DNA from: Pseudomonas rustica
Lineage (GTDB): Bacteria; Pseudomonadota; Gammaproteobacteria; Pseudomonadales; Pseudomonadaceae
Reading direction: 5' to 3'
NCBI RefSeq assembly: GCF_018336155.1
Contig: NZ_JAGYHF010000001.1
Location: forward strand, 614,850-678,849
Length of the DNA: 64,000 bases
A program made the translations under genes and the position numbers. The notes under the pieces are model-generated. The model saw nothing but the letters and a program-made list of their open reading frames with translations. It searched no databases and was not told the origin of the DNA. Positions 46,669 through 55,801 of the stretch are shown here, one piece after another. Position 1 is the first letter of the stretch, and each line of letters opens with the position of its first letter.

Positions 46669-46796
46669 CCCTGTGGCGAGGGGATTTATCCCCGTTGGAG
46701 TGCGAAGCGCTCCCCTGCATTTCTAAAGTGACACCGAGTTCTCAGGCTTTGGGGCTGCTTCGCAACCCATCGGGGATAAATCCCCTCACCACAAAA
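46669..46796. repeat. Inverted repeat of the GTGGCGAGGGGATTTATCCCC family
   Basis: CCTGTGGCGAGGGGATTTAT faces GGGGATAAATCCCCTCACCA around GGAGTGCGAAGCGCTCC and GGGGCTGCTTCGCAACCC sub-hairpins. It occupies half of the 260-bp gap. Confidence 0.85.
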
Positions 46797-46820
46797 GCCC
46801 ACTCGGCAACGGATCGGTGT

Positions 46821-47675
46821 TTATGGCCGGGAATTGATCTGCTGCTGCAAGTTCTGGATCTGCGCCTGCAAGGTGTTGATGGTGCGGGTCATCTGCCCAC
46901 GGAATGCGTCGAACTCGGCGGTGTTGCCGCCGCCCTGTGGCGCTGTCGGGCGATTGTCCTGCTCGCTTTTAAGCACAACGATGTCCTGCTCCAGACGTTC
47001 GATGGCCGCGCTCGGATTGCCTTGCTTCTTCAACGCCGCAATATCAGCGCCGAGGCTCTTGAACTGCGCATCGAAAGCCTTCAACTGCGTATCGACCTTG
47101 CTGGTGTCCGCTGGAGTGCTTTTCAGCGTCGCCAGTTCTGCGCTCAAGGCTTTGACCTGCGCCTGCAACTGGGTATTGGCGGTCTGCTGCTCGGTGGTCT
47201 GCGCGGTCATCTGCGCCAGACGCTTGTCCAGATCACTGGCCTGCCCCGCGACGCCTTGCTGCTGTTTGTTCTGATCGAGCAGTTTTTCTTCCAACTGCTT
47301 GATCTGCAACTTCAAGGCTTCGCTGTCGCTGGTGACGTTGCTCTGGCTGGCGACGACTTTGCCGGAAATATCCTGCAAGCGCCCCGCCGCTTCTTCACTG
47401 ATCCGCGCGAAGCTTTCCTGAGTCGCGACCAGTTGCTGCTCCATCAATGAAATCTGCTGAAAGCTCCACCAGGCCAGGCCGATGAAAGCAAAAAACAACG
47501 CGCCGACCAGAGCCCAGAGCGGCCCGGTGCTGGCGGCTTTGACCTTGACCACTGGCGCTGTGCGCGAATGCACGGTGGTGCGGGCGGTGGTCGGAATGTC
47601 ATCGTCGTCGAAGGTGTCGGCACGCAGGCTCGGCACATCATCGAAATCGTCGTGGGCATCATTACGCATGGACAT
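46821..47675 (-). CDS. Single-span membrane protein with long coiled coil
   Basis: The protein has 284 aa. An acidic cytoplasmic N-terminus (DDFDDVPSLRADTFDDDDIP) is followed by one membrane span at ~residues 52-70 (LWALVGALFFAFIGLAWWSF). Continuous coiled coil with Gln/Ala/Leu heptads runs from about 75 to the end. No enzymatic motif is present. Pseudomonad homologs are sometimes labelled ATPase, but I see no nucleotide-binding motif. It may be an envelope spacer or scaffold. Confidence 0.75.
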   Translation of the reverse strand: MSMRNDAHDDFDDVPSLRADTFDDDDIPTTARTTVHSRTAPVVKVKAASTGPLWALVGALFFAFIGLAWWSFQQISLMEQQLVATQESFARISEEAAGRLQDISGKVVASQSNVTSDSEALKLQIKQLEEKLLDQNKQQQGVAGQASDLDKRLAQMTAQTTEQQTANTQLQAQVKALSAELATLKSTPADTSKVDTQLKAFDAQFKSLGADIAALKKQGNPSAAIERLEQDIVVLKSEQDNRPTAPQGGGNTAEFDAFRGQMTRTINTLQAQIQNLQQQINSRP

Positions 47676-47791
47676 TGAGGCAACCTTTGTAAAACGCGGT
47701 GATGGCTAAATGCTGCGAAGTATAACCCGCTCAGCCGCAGGCATTGACCCTCAACCGAGGGCGCGGTTCAGTGCTCCCCGACCAAGTGAGC

Positions 47792-48784
47792 TCAACGAAT
47801 GTCCTGGGCTTTCCACCAGCCGCAGAACTCATCGAGCGCCGTCCACAGGCTGACTTGCGGATCGTAGTCCAGATAATGCCGCGCGCGGCTGATGTCGAGG
47901 GTGAAATTTTTCTTCATCACCTGCATGCCCAACCGCGACAGCGTCGGCTCCGGACGCCCGGGCCAGAGTTTGCACGCGCCTTCATTCAGCGCCGCGACGC
48001 TGTAAGCCAGGCCATAGGAACGGTACTTGGTGACCTGTGGGACTTCCATCTTGCGCATCACGTAATTGACCACATCCCACAACGGCACCGGCGCACCGTT
48101 GCTGATGTTGTAGGCCTTGCCCAGCGCCGAACCGGCGGCGAGCAGACTGCTGAGCATCGCTTCGTTGAGGTTCTGCACACTGGTGAAATCGACTTTATTC
48201 AGGCCGTTGCCGATGATCGCCAGACGGCCCTTGCGCTGCATATTCAGCAGGCGCGGGAAGATGCTCATGTCGCCGGCGCCGGTAACGAAACGCGGGCGCA
48301 GGGCGATGGTTTCCAGACCGAATTCTTGGGCGCCGAAAACCTTTTGTTCGGCCAGATATTTAGTCGCCGCGTAGTGATGTTTGAAGCGCTTGGGCACTTG
48401 CTCTTCGGTCAGGTTGAGGTGGTCGCGGCCGTCGAAATAGATCGACGGCGACGACAGGTGCACCAGGCGCCGGACGCGCTGCTTCAGGCAGGCTTCGACG
48501 ATGTTTTCTGTGACCTGCACGTTGCCCTGATGAAAGTCCTGATAGCGCCCCCACAGCCCGACGGCCCCGGCGCAGTGCACCACGGCTTCGACATCGCGGC
48601 AGAGTTCGCGCGCCAGCTCGGCATCGCTCAGATCGCCGGGCACAAACTCGGCGCCACGGCGTACCAGATGCTCGACGCTTTCGGCCCGGCGCCCGTTGAC
48701 CCGCACGTCCAGGCCCTGCTCCAGAGCGAAACGCGCAAAGCGTCCACCAATGAAGCCGCTTGCGCCGGTGACCAGAATTTTCAT
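47792..48784 (-). CDS. NAD-dependent epimerase/dehydratase (extended SDR, 3-beta-HSD-like)
   Basis: The protein is 330 aa from ATG 48784; the open frame extends upstream through a repeat. The Rossmann motif is ILVTGASGFIGGRF (residues 3-16), and the active-site pair Tyr/Lys is in HHYAATKYLAEQ. The C-terminal substrate part is long, as in 3-beta-hydroxysteroid dehydrogenase-like or nucleotide-sugar enzymes. Substrate unknown. It stands alone between a coiled-coil protein gene and argP. Confidence 0.87.
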   Translation of the reverse strand: MKILVTGASGFIGGRFARFALEQGLDVRVNGRRAESVEHLVRRGAEFVPGDLSDAELARELCRDVEAVVHCAGAVGLWGRYQDFHQGNVQVTENIVEACLKQRVRRLVHLSSPSIYFDGRDHLNLTEEQVPKRFKHHYAATKYLAEQKVFGAQEFGLETIALRPRFVTGAGDMSIFPRLLNMQRKGRLAIIGNGLNKVDFTSVQNLNEAMLSSLLAAGSALGKAYNISNGAPVPLWDVVNYVMRKMEVPQVTKYRSYGLAYSVAALNEGACKLWPGRPEPTLSRLGMQVMKKNFTLDISRARHYLDYDPQVSLWTALDEFCGWWKAQDIR

Positions 48785-48802
48785 GCACAACTCCAACAGA
48801 AA

Positions 48803-48890
48803 AGCAGCTGCGAGCGTCAAGCTTCGAGCTACAAGTAAAAACGGTGCGCAAGCCCACAACTTGCCGCTTGCAGCTTGACGCTTACAGCTG
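48803..48890. repeat. Inverted repeat of the AGCTTCAAG/CTTGAAGCT family, overlapping the end of argP
   Basis: CAGCTGCGAGCGTCAAGCTT faces CAAGCTGTAAGCG-type sequence (GCTTGACGCTTACAGCTG). The right arm supplies the last codons and the TAA stop of argP. Confidence 0.7.
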
Positions 48891-49781
48891 TTTCCAAGGC
48901 ACTAGCCATTGTGCTGAAGCGCGCACCAATTGCTCGGTCAGCAAGCCGAGCAACTGACCGCCATTGCGCCAATGATGCCAGTACAGCGGCACGTCGATCG
49001 GTTTATCTGGCAACAGTTCGCGCAATTCGCCGCGTTGCAGTTGCTCGCGCACTTGCAGTTCCGGCACCAGTCCCCAACCCAATCCGGCTTCGGTCAGACG
49101 GATAAAACCTTCCGAAGACGGACACAAATGGTGCTCGAATCCGCCGTCGACACCCAGCGACGCCAAATAGCGATGCTGAAGAAAATCATCCGGGCCGAAC
49201 ACCAGCGCCGGGGTGCGCGGCAGTTGCTCGGCGCGCACGCCATCGGGGAAATGCCGCTCGATAAACGCCGGGCTGGCCAGCGCGCGATAACGCATCGCGC
49301 CGAGCAACACGCTACGCGCACCCGCCACCGGTCGTTCGCTGGCGCACAAGCACGCGGCCACTTCACCGGCACGCATGCGTTTGAGGCCGACGGTCTGGTC
49401 TTCGACGATCAGATCCAGCAATAAATGTTGCTCGGCGCAGAAATCGCCGACTGCCTGCGCCCACCACGTCGCGAGGCTGTCGGCGTTCAGCGCAATGCGC
49501 AGGCGCTCCGGCAAGCCCTCTTCGTCCAAGGCTGGGACGAGGGTTTGCAGGTCGCGCTCAAGCAAGCGCACCTGCTGCACATGGTTGAGCAAACGCCGGC
49601 CGATTTCCGTGGGCGACGGCGGCGTGCCGCGCACCAGCACCGGCTGGCCGACCCGCGCCTCCAGCAGCTTGATTCGTTGCGAGATCGCCGATTGCGACAA
49701 CCCGAGAATCTGCGCGGCGCGCTCGAATCCGGCTTGCTCAACCACAGCGGCCAGAGCAGACAGCAATTTGTAGTCGAACAT
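48882..49781 (-). CDS. argP: LysR family regulator ArgP
   Basis: The protein is 299 aa from ATG 49781 (MFDYKLLSALAAVVEQAGFE). The helix-turn-helix is AQILGLSQSAISQRIKLLEA. The N-terminal pattern and the downstream divergent ACT-domain and ArgO/LysE genes identify ArgP, which senses lysine and arginine and activates their exporter. The last codons lie within a repeat element. Confidence in the name comes mostly from context and the typical N-terminus. Confidence 0.88.
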   Translation of the reverse strand: MFDYKLLSALAAVVEQAGFERAAQILGLSQSAISQRIKLLEARVGQPVLVRGTPPSPTEIGRRLLNHVQQVRLLERDLQTLVPALDEEGLPERLRIALNADSLATWWAQAVGDFCAEQHLLLDLIVEDQTVGLKRMRAGEVAACLCASERPVAGARSVLLGAMRYRALASPAFIERHFPDGVRAEQLPRTPALVFGPDDFLQHRYLASLGVDGGFEHHLCPSSEGFIRLTEAGLGWGLVPELQVREQLQRGELRELLPDKPIDVPLYWHHWRNGGQLLGLLTEQLVRASAQWLVPWKQL

Positions 49782-49877
49782 CAGTTTTCCTAATGAGCGA
49801 TCAGCACTATTGGTTTTTCTTATACAGGTTTCGCCCGGAGAATAGCCAGCAAGCACTCTTTATCAAGGAACACTGCA

Positions 49878-50279
49878 ATGGCTGGCGAAACCTCTCTCAC
49901 AACCTTGTTGCGCAGCATGAGCCCGCAACTCAACGCCGGCGAATACGTGTTCTGCACCCTGCGCGACAGCCAATTGCCGGAAGGTCTGGAGACCATCGGC
50001 AGCTTCCGCGAGCAGGAAGGTCTGACGGTGATTCTCGAACGTTCCCACGCTGAACAGGCTGGTTTCAGCTTCGACTACGTCGCCGCGTGGATCACCCTCA
50101 ACGTGCATTCAGCGCTGGAAGCCGTCGGCCTCACCGCCGCGTTTGCCACGGCATTGGGCAAGGCCGGGATCAGTTGCAACGTGATCGCCGGCTACTACCA
50201 CGATCATTTGTTTGTCGGTCAGTCCGACGCCGAACGCGCGATGCAGGTCCTGCGCGACTTGGCAGCCAACGCGGAGTAA
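49878..50279 (+). CDS. ACT domain-containing protein (DUF2241 type)
   Basis: The protein has 133 aa. An N-terminal small domain (NAGEYVFCTLRDSQLPEGLE) precedes an ACT-like fold with LNVHSALEAVGLTAAFATAL and GISCNVIAGYYHDHLFV. ACT domains bind amino acids, which suits its place between argP and the amino-acid exporter gene; it ends 5 bp before argO. It could modulate the regulator or exporter, which is inference. Confidence 0.87.
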   Translation: MAGETSLTTLLRSMSPQLNAGEYVFCTLRDSQLPEGLETIGSFREQEGLTVILERSHAEQAGFSFDYVAAWITLNVHSALEAVGLTAAFATALGKAGISCNVIAGYYHDHLFVGQSDAERAMQVLRDLAANAE

Positions 50280-50284
50280 TTGTT

Positions 50285-50887
50285 ATGTGGCAAAGCTATG
50301 TGAACGGCCTGCTGGTGGCGTTCGGGCTGATCATGGCGATCGGCACGCAAAACGCGTTTGTATTGGCGCAGAGCCTGCGGCGCGAGCATCACTTGCCAGT
50401 GGCCGCATTGTGCGTGGTTTGCGATGCGCTGCTGGTCGCCGCCGGCGTGTTCGGGCTGGCGACGATTCTGGCGCAGAACCCGACGCTGCTGGCGATCGCT
50501 CGCTGGGGCGGCGCGACGTTTCTGATCTGGTACGGCAGCCAGGCGCTGCGCCGGGCGTGCTCGAAACAGAGCCTGAATCAGGGCGAGAATCAGACCGTGC
50601 GTTCGCTGCGCGCGGTGATGCTCAGCGCGTTGGCGGTGACGTTGCTCAACCCGCACGTTTATCTGGATACGGTTTTACTGATCGGTTCGCTGGGGGCGCA
50701 GCAATCGGTGCCAGGCGCTTATGTGGTCGGTGCTGCGAGTGCTTCGCTGTTGTGGTTTTTCACCTTGGCACTCGGCGCGGCGTGGCTGGCACCGTGGTTG
50801 GCACGGCCGAGCACGTGGCGAATTCTCGATCTGGTGGTGGCGTTGATGATGTTCACCGTGGCCGGGCAATTAATTATCGCCAACTGA
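50285..50887 (+). CDS. argO: ArgO/LysE family amino acid exporter
   Basis: The protein has 200 aa with five or six spans. The N-terminal signature LIMAIGTQNAFVLAQSLRRE is characteristic of LysE/ArgO exporters of basic amino acids, and TLLNPHVYLDTVLL follows in the later span. The gene is directly behind the ACT-domain gene and divergent from argP. It should excrete arginine and lysine when ArgP is activated. Confidence 0.92.
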   Translation: MWQSYVNGLLVAFGLIMAIGTQNAFVLAQSLRREHHLPVAALCVVCDALLVAAGVFGLATILAQNPTLLAIARWGGATFLIWYGSQALRRACSKQSLNQGENQTVRSLRAVMLSALAVTLLNPHVYLDTVLLIGSLGAQQSVPGAYVVGAASASLLWFFTLALGAAWLAPWLARPSTWRILDLVVALMMFTVAGQLIIAN

Positions 50888-50953
50888 TTTATTCCAAAAG
50901 GCTCTGGAACCTCTATCCCACACAGTTGTTGCGTGGTTATGGCGCAACCCCGG

Positions 50954-50962
50954 TGCTATGAT
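50954..50962 (+). promoter_or_regulatory. Possible extended -10 promoter of sodB
   Basis: TGCTATGAT fits an extended -10 element (TGnTATGAT) 102 bp before the sodB start. No good -35 hexamer is seen at the right distance, which extended -10 promoters tolerate. The leader contains a GGCCG...CGGCC hairpin (about 51009-51026). Confidence 0.4.
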
Positions 50963-51063
50963 CCAACCCCTGCGCCGCAAAGAGTAAAAACTCGCCGGTG
51001 CATTTCTGGCCGCCCGTGATCGGCCTTGCGCTCACCGCAACAGACCTGATTAGGAGAATCATC

Positions 51064-51660
51064 ATGGCTTTCGAATTGCCGCCGCTGCCTTACGCACACG
51101 ATGCCCTGCAGCCGCACATTTCCAAGGAAACCCTGGAATACCACCACGACAAGCACCACAACACCTACGTCGTGAACCTGAACAACCTGGTGCCAGGCAC
51201 CGAGTTCGAAGGCAAGACCCTGGAAGAAATCGTCAAGACTTCCTCGGGCGGTATCTTCAACAACGCCGCTCAGGTCTGGAACCACACTTTCTACTGGAAC
51301 TGCCTGGCGCCAAACGCCGGCGGTCAACCAACCGGCGCGCTGGCTGAAGCCATCAACGCAGCCTTCGGTTCGTTCGACAAGTTCAAGGAAGAGTTCAGCA
51401 AAACCTCGATCGGCACCTTCGGTTCCGGCTGGGGCTGGCTGGTGAAAAAGGCTGACGGTTCCCTGGCTCTGGCCAGCACCATCGGCGCCGGCAACCCGCT
51501 GACCAGCGGCGACACCCCGCTGCTGACCTGCGACGTCTGGGAACACGCTTACTACATCGACTACCGCAACGTTCGTCCTAAGTACGTCGAAGCGTTCTGG
51601 AACCTGGTCAACTGGAAGTTCGTTGCTGAGCAGTTCGAAGGCAAAACCTTCACCGCTTAA
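51064..51660 (+). CDS. sodB: Iron superoxide dismutase
   Basis: The protein has 198 aa. Metal ligands are at His27, His74, Asp157 and His161 ([36 protein letters not shown]). [12 protein letters not shown] and the Gly-rich [11 protein letters not shown] segment are typical of the iron form. It converts superoxide to oxygen and hydrogen peroxide in the cytoplasm. A GGAG ribosome site precedes the start, and a strong terminator follows. Position before bifA matches P. aeruginosa PA4366. Confidence 0.97.
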   Translation: MAFELPPLPYAHDALQPHISKETLEYHHDKHHNTYVVNLNNLVPGTEFEGKTLEEIVKTSSGGIFNNAAQVWNHTFYWNCLAPNAGGQPTGALAEAINAAFGSFDKFKEEFSKTSIGTFGSGWGWLVKKADGSLALASTIGAGNPLTSGDTPLLTCDVWEHAYYIDYRNVRPKYVEAFWNLVNWKFVAEQFEGKTFTA

Positions 51661-51674
51661 GCTGCGCGCCAGTC

Positions 51675-51703
51675 AAAAAACCCGGCTTCGGCCGGGTTTT
51701 TTT
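51675..51703 (+). terminator. Rho-independent terminator after sodB
   Basis: AAAAAACCCGGC-TTCG-GCCGGGTTTTTTT is a perfect stem with a stable tetraloop and T-run. Confidence 0.95.
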
Positions 51704-51708
51704 ATGCC

Positions 51709-51836
51709 ATCGTTCCCACGCTCCTGCGTGGGAATGCAGCCCGGGACGCTCCGCGTCACTGGACGCGGAGCGTCCCTAGAGGCATTCCCACGCAGAGCGT
51801 GGGAACGATCGATCGCAGCCTTCGGCAGCTCCTACG
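51709..51836. repeat. CGTTCCCACGC-family repeat joined to a half AAAAGATCGCAGCC repeat
   Basis: CATCGTTCCCACGCTCCTGC faces GCAGAGCGTGGGAACGATCG (to 51810). It is followed at once by GATCGCAGCCTTCGGCAGCT and CCTACG, half of another family, without its partner arm. The rest of the 456-bp gap before bifA (51840-52116) is unique sequence. Confidence 0.8.
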
Positions 51837-51936
51837 TGAAAATGGCGTTTCTCCCACAGAAAATGCAGCCTCACGCCGCTTGCTGCCGTGGCGCAGAGGG
51901 CTAACATCAATCAAAGGAAAAATTGTCAGACAGCAC

Positions 51937-51963
51937 TCAAGTTGAGGGCCAATACAACCGACA
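51937..51963 (+). promoter_or_regulatory. Weak FliA (sigma-28)-like promoter before bifA
   Basis: TCAAG (51937-51941) and CCGACA (51958-51963) resemble the flagellar sigma-28 elements with a spacing about one base longer than ideal. If real, BifA synthesis would follow flagellar gene expression. Low confidence. Confidence 0.25.
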
Positions 51964-52116
51964 CAGTACTAATCGGGCGAAGACGCCACAGAGCAGCATT
52001 TCGGCCAACGCCACGGGTAATTCATTCGGGGCCTGATTGTCCCTTTGACTGCCAACACGGGATTGCCAATACTCATGGCAACTTGACGCTACCCGCACGG
52101 ATTAAGGAATAACCCT

Positions 52117-54168
52117 TTGAAGCTGGAACTCAAGAACAGCTTGTCGGTGAAGTTGCTCCGGGTCGTGCTCCTGTCGGCATTGATCGTCGGCGTGGTCTTG
52201 AGCTGCGCGCAGATCGTGTTCGATGCCTATAAAACACGTCAAGCGGTTGCCGGCGACGCCGAACGCATCCTCGACATGTTCCGCGACCCCTCGACCCAGG
52301 CGGTTTACAGCCTCGATCGGGAGATGGGCATGCAGGTGATCGAGGGCCTGTTCCAGGACGACGCCGTGCGCCAGGCCTCCATCGGTCATCCCAACGAAGC
52401 CATGCTCGCGCAGAAATCCCGCGACTTGCAGCATTCCAACAGCCGTTGGCTGACCGACCTGATCCTCGGTCAGGAACGTACCTTCACCACGCAACTGGTG
52501 GGGCGCGGGCCCTATAGCGAGTATTACGGCGACTTGAGCATCACCCTCGATACCGCCACTTATGGCGAAGGTTTTATCGTCAGCTCGGTGATCATTTTCA
52601 TCTCCGGCGTATTGCGTGCACTGGCCATGGGTCTGGTGCTGTATCTGGTTTATCACTGGCTACTGACCAAACCGCTGTCGCGGATCATCGAGCACCTCAC
52701 CGAGATCAACCCCGATCGCCCCAGCGAACACAAGATTCCGCAACTCAAGGGCCACGAGAAAAACGAGCTGGGCCTCTGGATCAACACCGCTAACCAGTTA
52801 CTTGAATCGATCGAACGTAATACTCACCTGCGCCACGAAGCGGAAAACAGCCTGCTGCGCATGGCCCAATACGACTTCCTCACGGGTTTGCCGAACCGTC
52901 AGCAATTGCAGCAGCAACTGGACAAAATCCTGGTCGACGCCGGTAAGCTGCAACGCCGCGTTGCGGTGCTGTGTGTAGGACTGGACGATTTCAAAGGCAT
53001 CAACGAACAATTCAGCTACCAGACCGGCGACCAACTGCTGCTGGCTCTGGCCGATCGCTTGCGCGCCCACAGCGGCCGCCTCGGCGCCCTCGCCCGTCTG
53101 GGTGGCGACCAGTTTGCGCTGGTGCAGGCCGACATCGAGCAGCCTTACGAAGCGGCGGAACTGGCGCAAAGCATTCTGGATGATCTGGAAGCGGCGTTCG
53201 CCCTCGACCATCAGGAAATCCGTCTGCGCGCGACCATCGGCATCACTCTGTTCCCGGAGGATGGCGACAGCACCGAGAAGCTGTTGCAGAAAGCCGAGCA
53301 GACCATGACCCTGGCCAAAACCCGCTCGCGCAACCGTTATCAGTTCTACATCGCCAGCGTCGACAGCGAGATGCGCCGTCGCCGCGAGCTGGAGAAAGAT
53401 CTGCGCGATGCCTTGCTGCGCGATCAGTTCTACCTCGTCTATCAGCCGCAGATCAGCTACCGCGATCACCGCGTGGTCGGCGTCGAAGCGCTGATTCGCT
53501 GGCAGCATCCAGAACACGGTCTGGTGCCGCCGGATCTGTTTATTCCACTGGCGGAACAGAACGGCACGATCATCGCGATTGGCGAGTGGGTACTGGATCA
53601 AGCCTGCAAGCAATTGCGCGACTGGCACGATCAGGGTTTCGCCGACCTGCGCATGGCGGTGAACCTGTCCACCGTGCAATTGCACCACGCCGAGTTGCCG
53701 CGCGTGGTCAACAACCTGCTGCAGATGTACCGCTTGCCGCCGCGCAGTCTGGAACTGGAAGTCACCGAAACCGGCCTGATGGAAGACATCAGCACTGCTG
53801 CGCAACACTTGCTGAGCCTGCGCCGTTCCGGTGCGCTGATCGCCATCGACGACTTCGGTACCGGTTATTCATCGCTGAGTTATCTGAAAAGTCTGCCGCT
53901 GGACAAGATCAAGATCGACAAGAGCTTCGTCCAGGATCTGCTCGATGACGACGACGATGCGACCATCGTTCGCGCGATCATTCAATTGGGCAAAAGCCTT
54001 GGCATGCAGGTGATTGCCGAGGGCGTGGAAACCGCCGAACAGGAAAGCTACATCATTTCCGAAGGTTGCCACGAAGGTCAGGGTTACTTCTACAGCAAGC
54101 CGCTGCCGGCGCGTGAGTTGAGCGTTTATCTCAAACAGGCGCAGCGCAGTAACGCAGCTATTTTATAA
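52117..54168 (+). CDS. bifA: c-di-GMP phosphodiesterase BifA
   Basis: The protein is 683 aa from TTG 52117, with AAGGA 8 bases upstream. N-terminal span (residues ~12-34), periplasmic sensor loop, second span (~155-183), then GGDEF-like and EAL domains. The GGDEF motif is degenerate, GGDQF (329-333), as in BifA, so no synthesis is expected. The EAL domain is intact (EAL 457-459, DDFGTGYSS 578-586, KIKID near 600). It hydrolyses c-di-GMP and favours motility over biofilm. Position after sodB matches P. aeruginosa PA4367. Confidence 0.94.
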   Translation: MKLELKNSLSVKLLRVVLLSALIVGVVLSCAQIVFDAYKTRQAVAGDAERILDMFRDPSTQAVYSLDREMGMQVIEGLFQDDAVRQASIGHPNEAMLAQKSRDLQHSNSRWLTDLILGQERTFTTQLVGRGPYSEYYGDLSITLDTATYGEGFIVSSVIIFISGVLRALAMGLVLYLVYHWLLTKPLSRIIEHLTEINPDRPSEHKIPQLKGHEKNELGLWINTANQLLESIERNTHLRHEAENSLLRMAQYDFLTGLPNRQQLQQQLDKILVDAGKLQRRVAVLCVGLDDFKGINEQFSYQTGDQLLLALADRLRAHSGRLGALARLGGDQFALVQADIEQPYEAAELAQSILDDLEAAFALDHQEIRLRATIGITLFPEDGDSTEKLLQKAEQTMTLAKTRSRNRYQFYIASVDSEMRRRRELEKDLRDALLRDQFYLVYQPQISYRDHRVVGVEALIRWQHPEHGLVPPDLFIPLAEQNGTIIAIGEWVLDQACKQLRDWHDQGFADLRMAVNLSTVQLHHAELPRVVNNLLQMYRLPPRSLELEVTETGLMEDISTAAQHLLSLRRSGALIAIDDFGTGYSSLSYLKSLPLDKIKIDKSFVQDLLDDDDDATIVRAIIQLGKSLGMQVIAEGVETAEQESYIISEGCHEGQGYFYSKPLPARELSVYLKQAQRSNAAIL

Positions 54169-54171
54169 AGC

Positions 54172-54250
54172 AAAAGATCGCAGCCTGCGGCAGCTCCTAC
54201 ATTTGCAATGCGTTCCCCTGTAGGCGCTGCCGCAGGCTGCGATCTTTTGA
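54172..54250. repeat. REP-type inverted repeat (AAAAGATCGCAGCC family)
   Basis: CAAAAGATCGCAGCCTGCGG faces CCGCAGGCTGCGATCTTTTG, starting 4 bases after the bifA stop. Confidence 0.88.
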
Positions 54251-54302
54251 TCTAAGCCAATCCCTGCGTAAATAAGAAATATTTCCAGCCACAACCCTTT
54301 AC

Positions 54303-54329
54303 ACATAATGCGAAAGATTTGCATTATGT
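54303..54329 (+). promoter_or_regulatory. Probable Fur box upstream of icmP
   Basis: ACATAATGC-N9-GCATTATGT is a perfect inverted repeat with 9-bp AT-rich arms, 58-84 bp before the icmP start. The inner 19 bases GCGAAAGATTTGCATTATG match the Fur consensus at 12 positions. It would make the imelysin cluster iron-repressed. Confidence 0.55.
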
Positions 54330-54386
54330 CGCAGTTTTGCGCACCCCCGCGCCTGTCCCATAAACCACCGAAGCAGGATGTTCGCC

Positions 54387-55733
54387 ATGATTCGTATGCC
54401 TCTGGCTACCGCCAGTCTGCTGGCCATCGCTATTTCCCTCGCCGGTTGCGGCGAAGGTAAAGACAAGGCCGCCGCACCGGCCACGCCGACTCCAGCCGCC
54501 AGCACCACCGCACCTGCGGCTGCTCCTGCCGCTGCCGGTAAAGTCGACGAAGCCGCCGCCAAGGCTGTGGTCGCGCACTACGCCGACATGGTCTTCGCCG
54601 TTTACAGCGATGCCGAATCTACCGCGAAAACCCTGCAAACCGCCGTCGACGCTTTCCTCGCCAAGCCGAACGCCGACACGCTGAAAGCCGCTCGCGAAGC
54701 CTGGATCGCTGCTCGCGTTCCTTACCTGCAGAGCGAAGTGTTCCGCTTCGGCAACACCATCATTGACGATTGGGAAGGTCAGGTTAACGCCTGGCCACTG
54801 GACGAGGGTCTGATCGACTACGTCGACAAATCCTACGAGCACGCACTGGGTAACCCGGGCGCGACCGCCAACATCATCGCCAACACTGAAATCCAGGTCG
54901 GCGAAGACAAGGTCGATGTCAAAGACATCACCCCGGAAAAACTCGCCAGCCTCAATGAGCTGGGCGGTTCCGAAGCCAACGTTGCCACCGGCTACCACGC
55001 CATCGAATTCCTGCTGTGGGGCCAGGACTTGAACGGCACCGGCCCTGGCGCTGGTAACCGTCCGGCTTCCGATTACCTCGAAGGCGCCGGCGCCACTGGC
55101 GGTCACAACGATCGTCGTCGCGCTTACCTGAAAGCCGTGACCCAACTGCTGGTCAGCGATCTGGAAGAAATGGTTGGTAACTGGAAGCCGAACGTGGCTG
55201 ACAACTACCGCGCCACGCTGGAAGCCGAGCCAGGCGAAAGCGGCCTGCGCAAAATGTTGTTCGGCATGGGCAGCCTGTCGCTGGGTGAACTGGCGGGCGA
55301 GCGCATGAAGGTTTCCCTGGAAGCCAACTCGCCGGAAGACGAACACGACTGCTTCAGCGATAACACGCACAACTCGCAGTTCTACGATGCCAAGGGCATT
55401 CGTAACGTCTACCTGGGCGAATACACCCGCGTTGACGGCACCAAGATGACCGGCGCCAGCCTGTCGTCGCTGGTGGTCAAAGCCGACCCGGCTGCCGACA
55501 CCGCGCTGAAAGCCGACCTGGCTGCCACCGAAGCGAAGATGCAGGTCATCGTTGATCACGCCAACAAGGGTGAGCACTACGACCAGTTGATCGCGGCCGG
55601 TAACACCGCTGGCAACCAGATCGTCCGCGACGCCATCGCCTCCTTGGTCAAGCAGACCGGTTCGATCGAAGCCGCTGCCGGCAAACTGGGCATCAGCGAC
55701 CTGAACCCGGACAACGCTGATCACGAGTTCTGA
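54387..55733 (+). CDS. icmP: Imelysin family lipoprotein (IcmP-like)
   Basis: The protein is 448 aa from ATG 54387 (AGGA 9 bases upstream; an ATG at 54378 would sit on that site). Lipobox SLAGC makes Cys21 the lipidated residue, followed by an Ala/Pro/Thr-rich linker to about residue 50. The imelysin/peptidase M75 domain contains GYHAIE (202-207), the GxHxxE iron-binding motif. In P. aeruginosa the positional ortholog PA4370 was described as an insulin-cleaving membrane protease; family members now appear to act in iron uptake. A Fur-like box lies upstream and a terminator follows. Confidence 0.93.
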   Translation: MIRMPLATASLLAIAISLAGCGEGKDKAAAPATPTPAASTTAPAAAPAAAGKVDEAAAKAVVAHYADMVFAVYSDAESTAKTLQTAVDAFLAKPNADTLKAAREAWIAARVPYLQSEVFRFGNTIIDDWEGQVNAWPLDEGLIDYVDKSYEHALGNPGATANIIANTEIQVGEDKVDVKDITPEKLASLNELGGSEANVATGYHAIEFLLWGQDLNGTGPGAGNRPASDYLEGAGATGGHNDRRRAYLKAVTQLLVSDLEEMVGNWKPNVADNYRATLEAEPGESGLRKMLFGMGSLSLGELAGERMKVSLEANSPEDEHDCFSDNTHNSQFYDAKGIRNVYLGEYTRVDGTKMTGASLSSLVVKADPAADTALKADLAATEAKMQVIVDHANKGEHYDQLIAAGNTAGNQIVRDAIASLVKQTGSIEAAAGKLGISDLNPDNADHEF

Positions 55734-55749
55734 TCACAACGTCCGCATC

Positions 55750-55779
55750 AAAAAAAGGCGACCTTCGGGTCGCCTTTTT
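55750..55779 (+). terminator. Rho-independent terminator after icmP
   Basis: AAAAAAAGGCGACC-TTC-GGGTCGCCTTTTT forms a strong stem with a T-run. Confidence 0.93.
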
Positions 55780-55801
55780 CATCCCTGATGTTCACAGTCC
55801 C

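Noticed and set aside
51623..51904. 93-aa open frame after sodB
   Set aside because: It runs through the sodB terminator and REP repeats; the protein is only translated repeat DNA.
54324..55724. 466-aa open frame antisense to icmP
   Set aside because: It is antisense to a full-length imelysin lipoprotein and lacks any recognisable domain or start signal.
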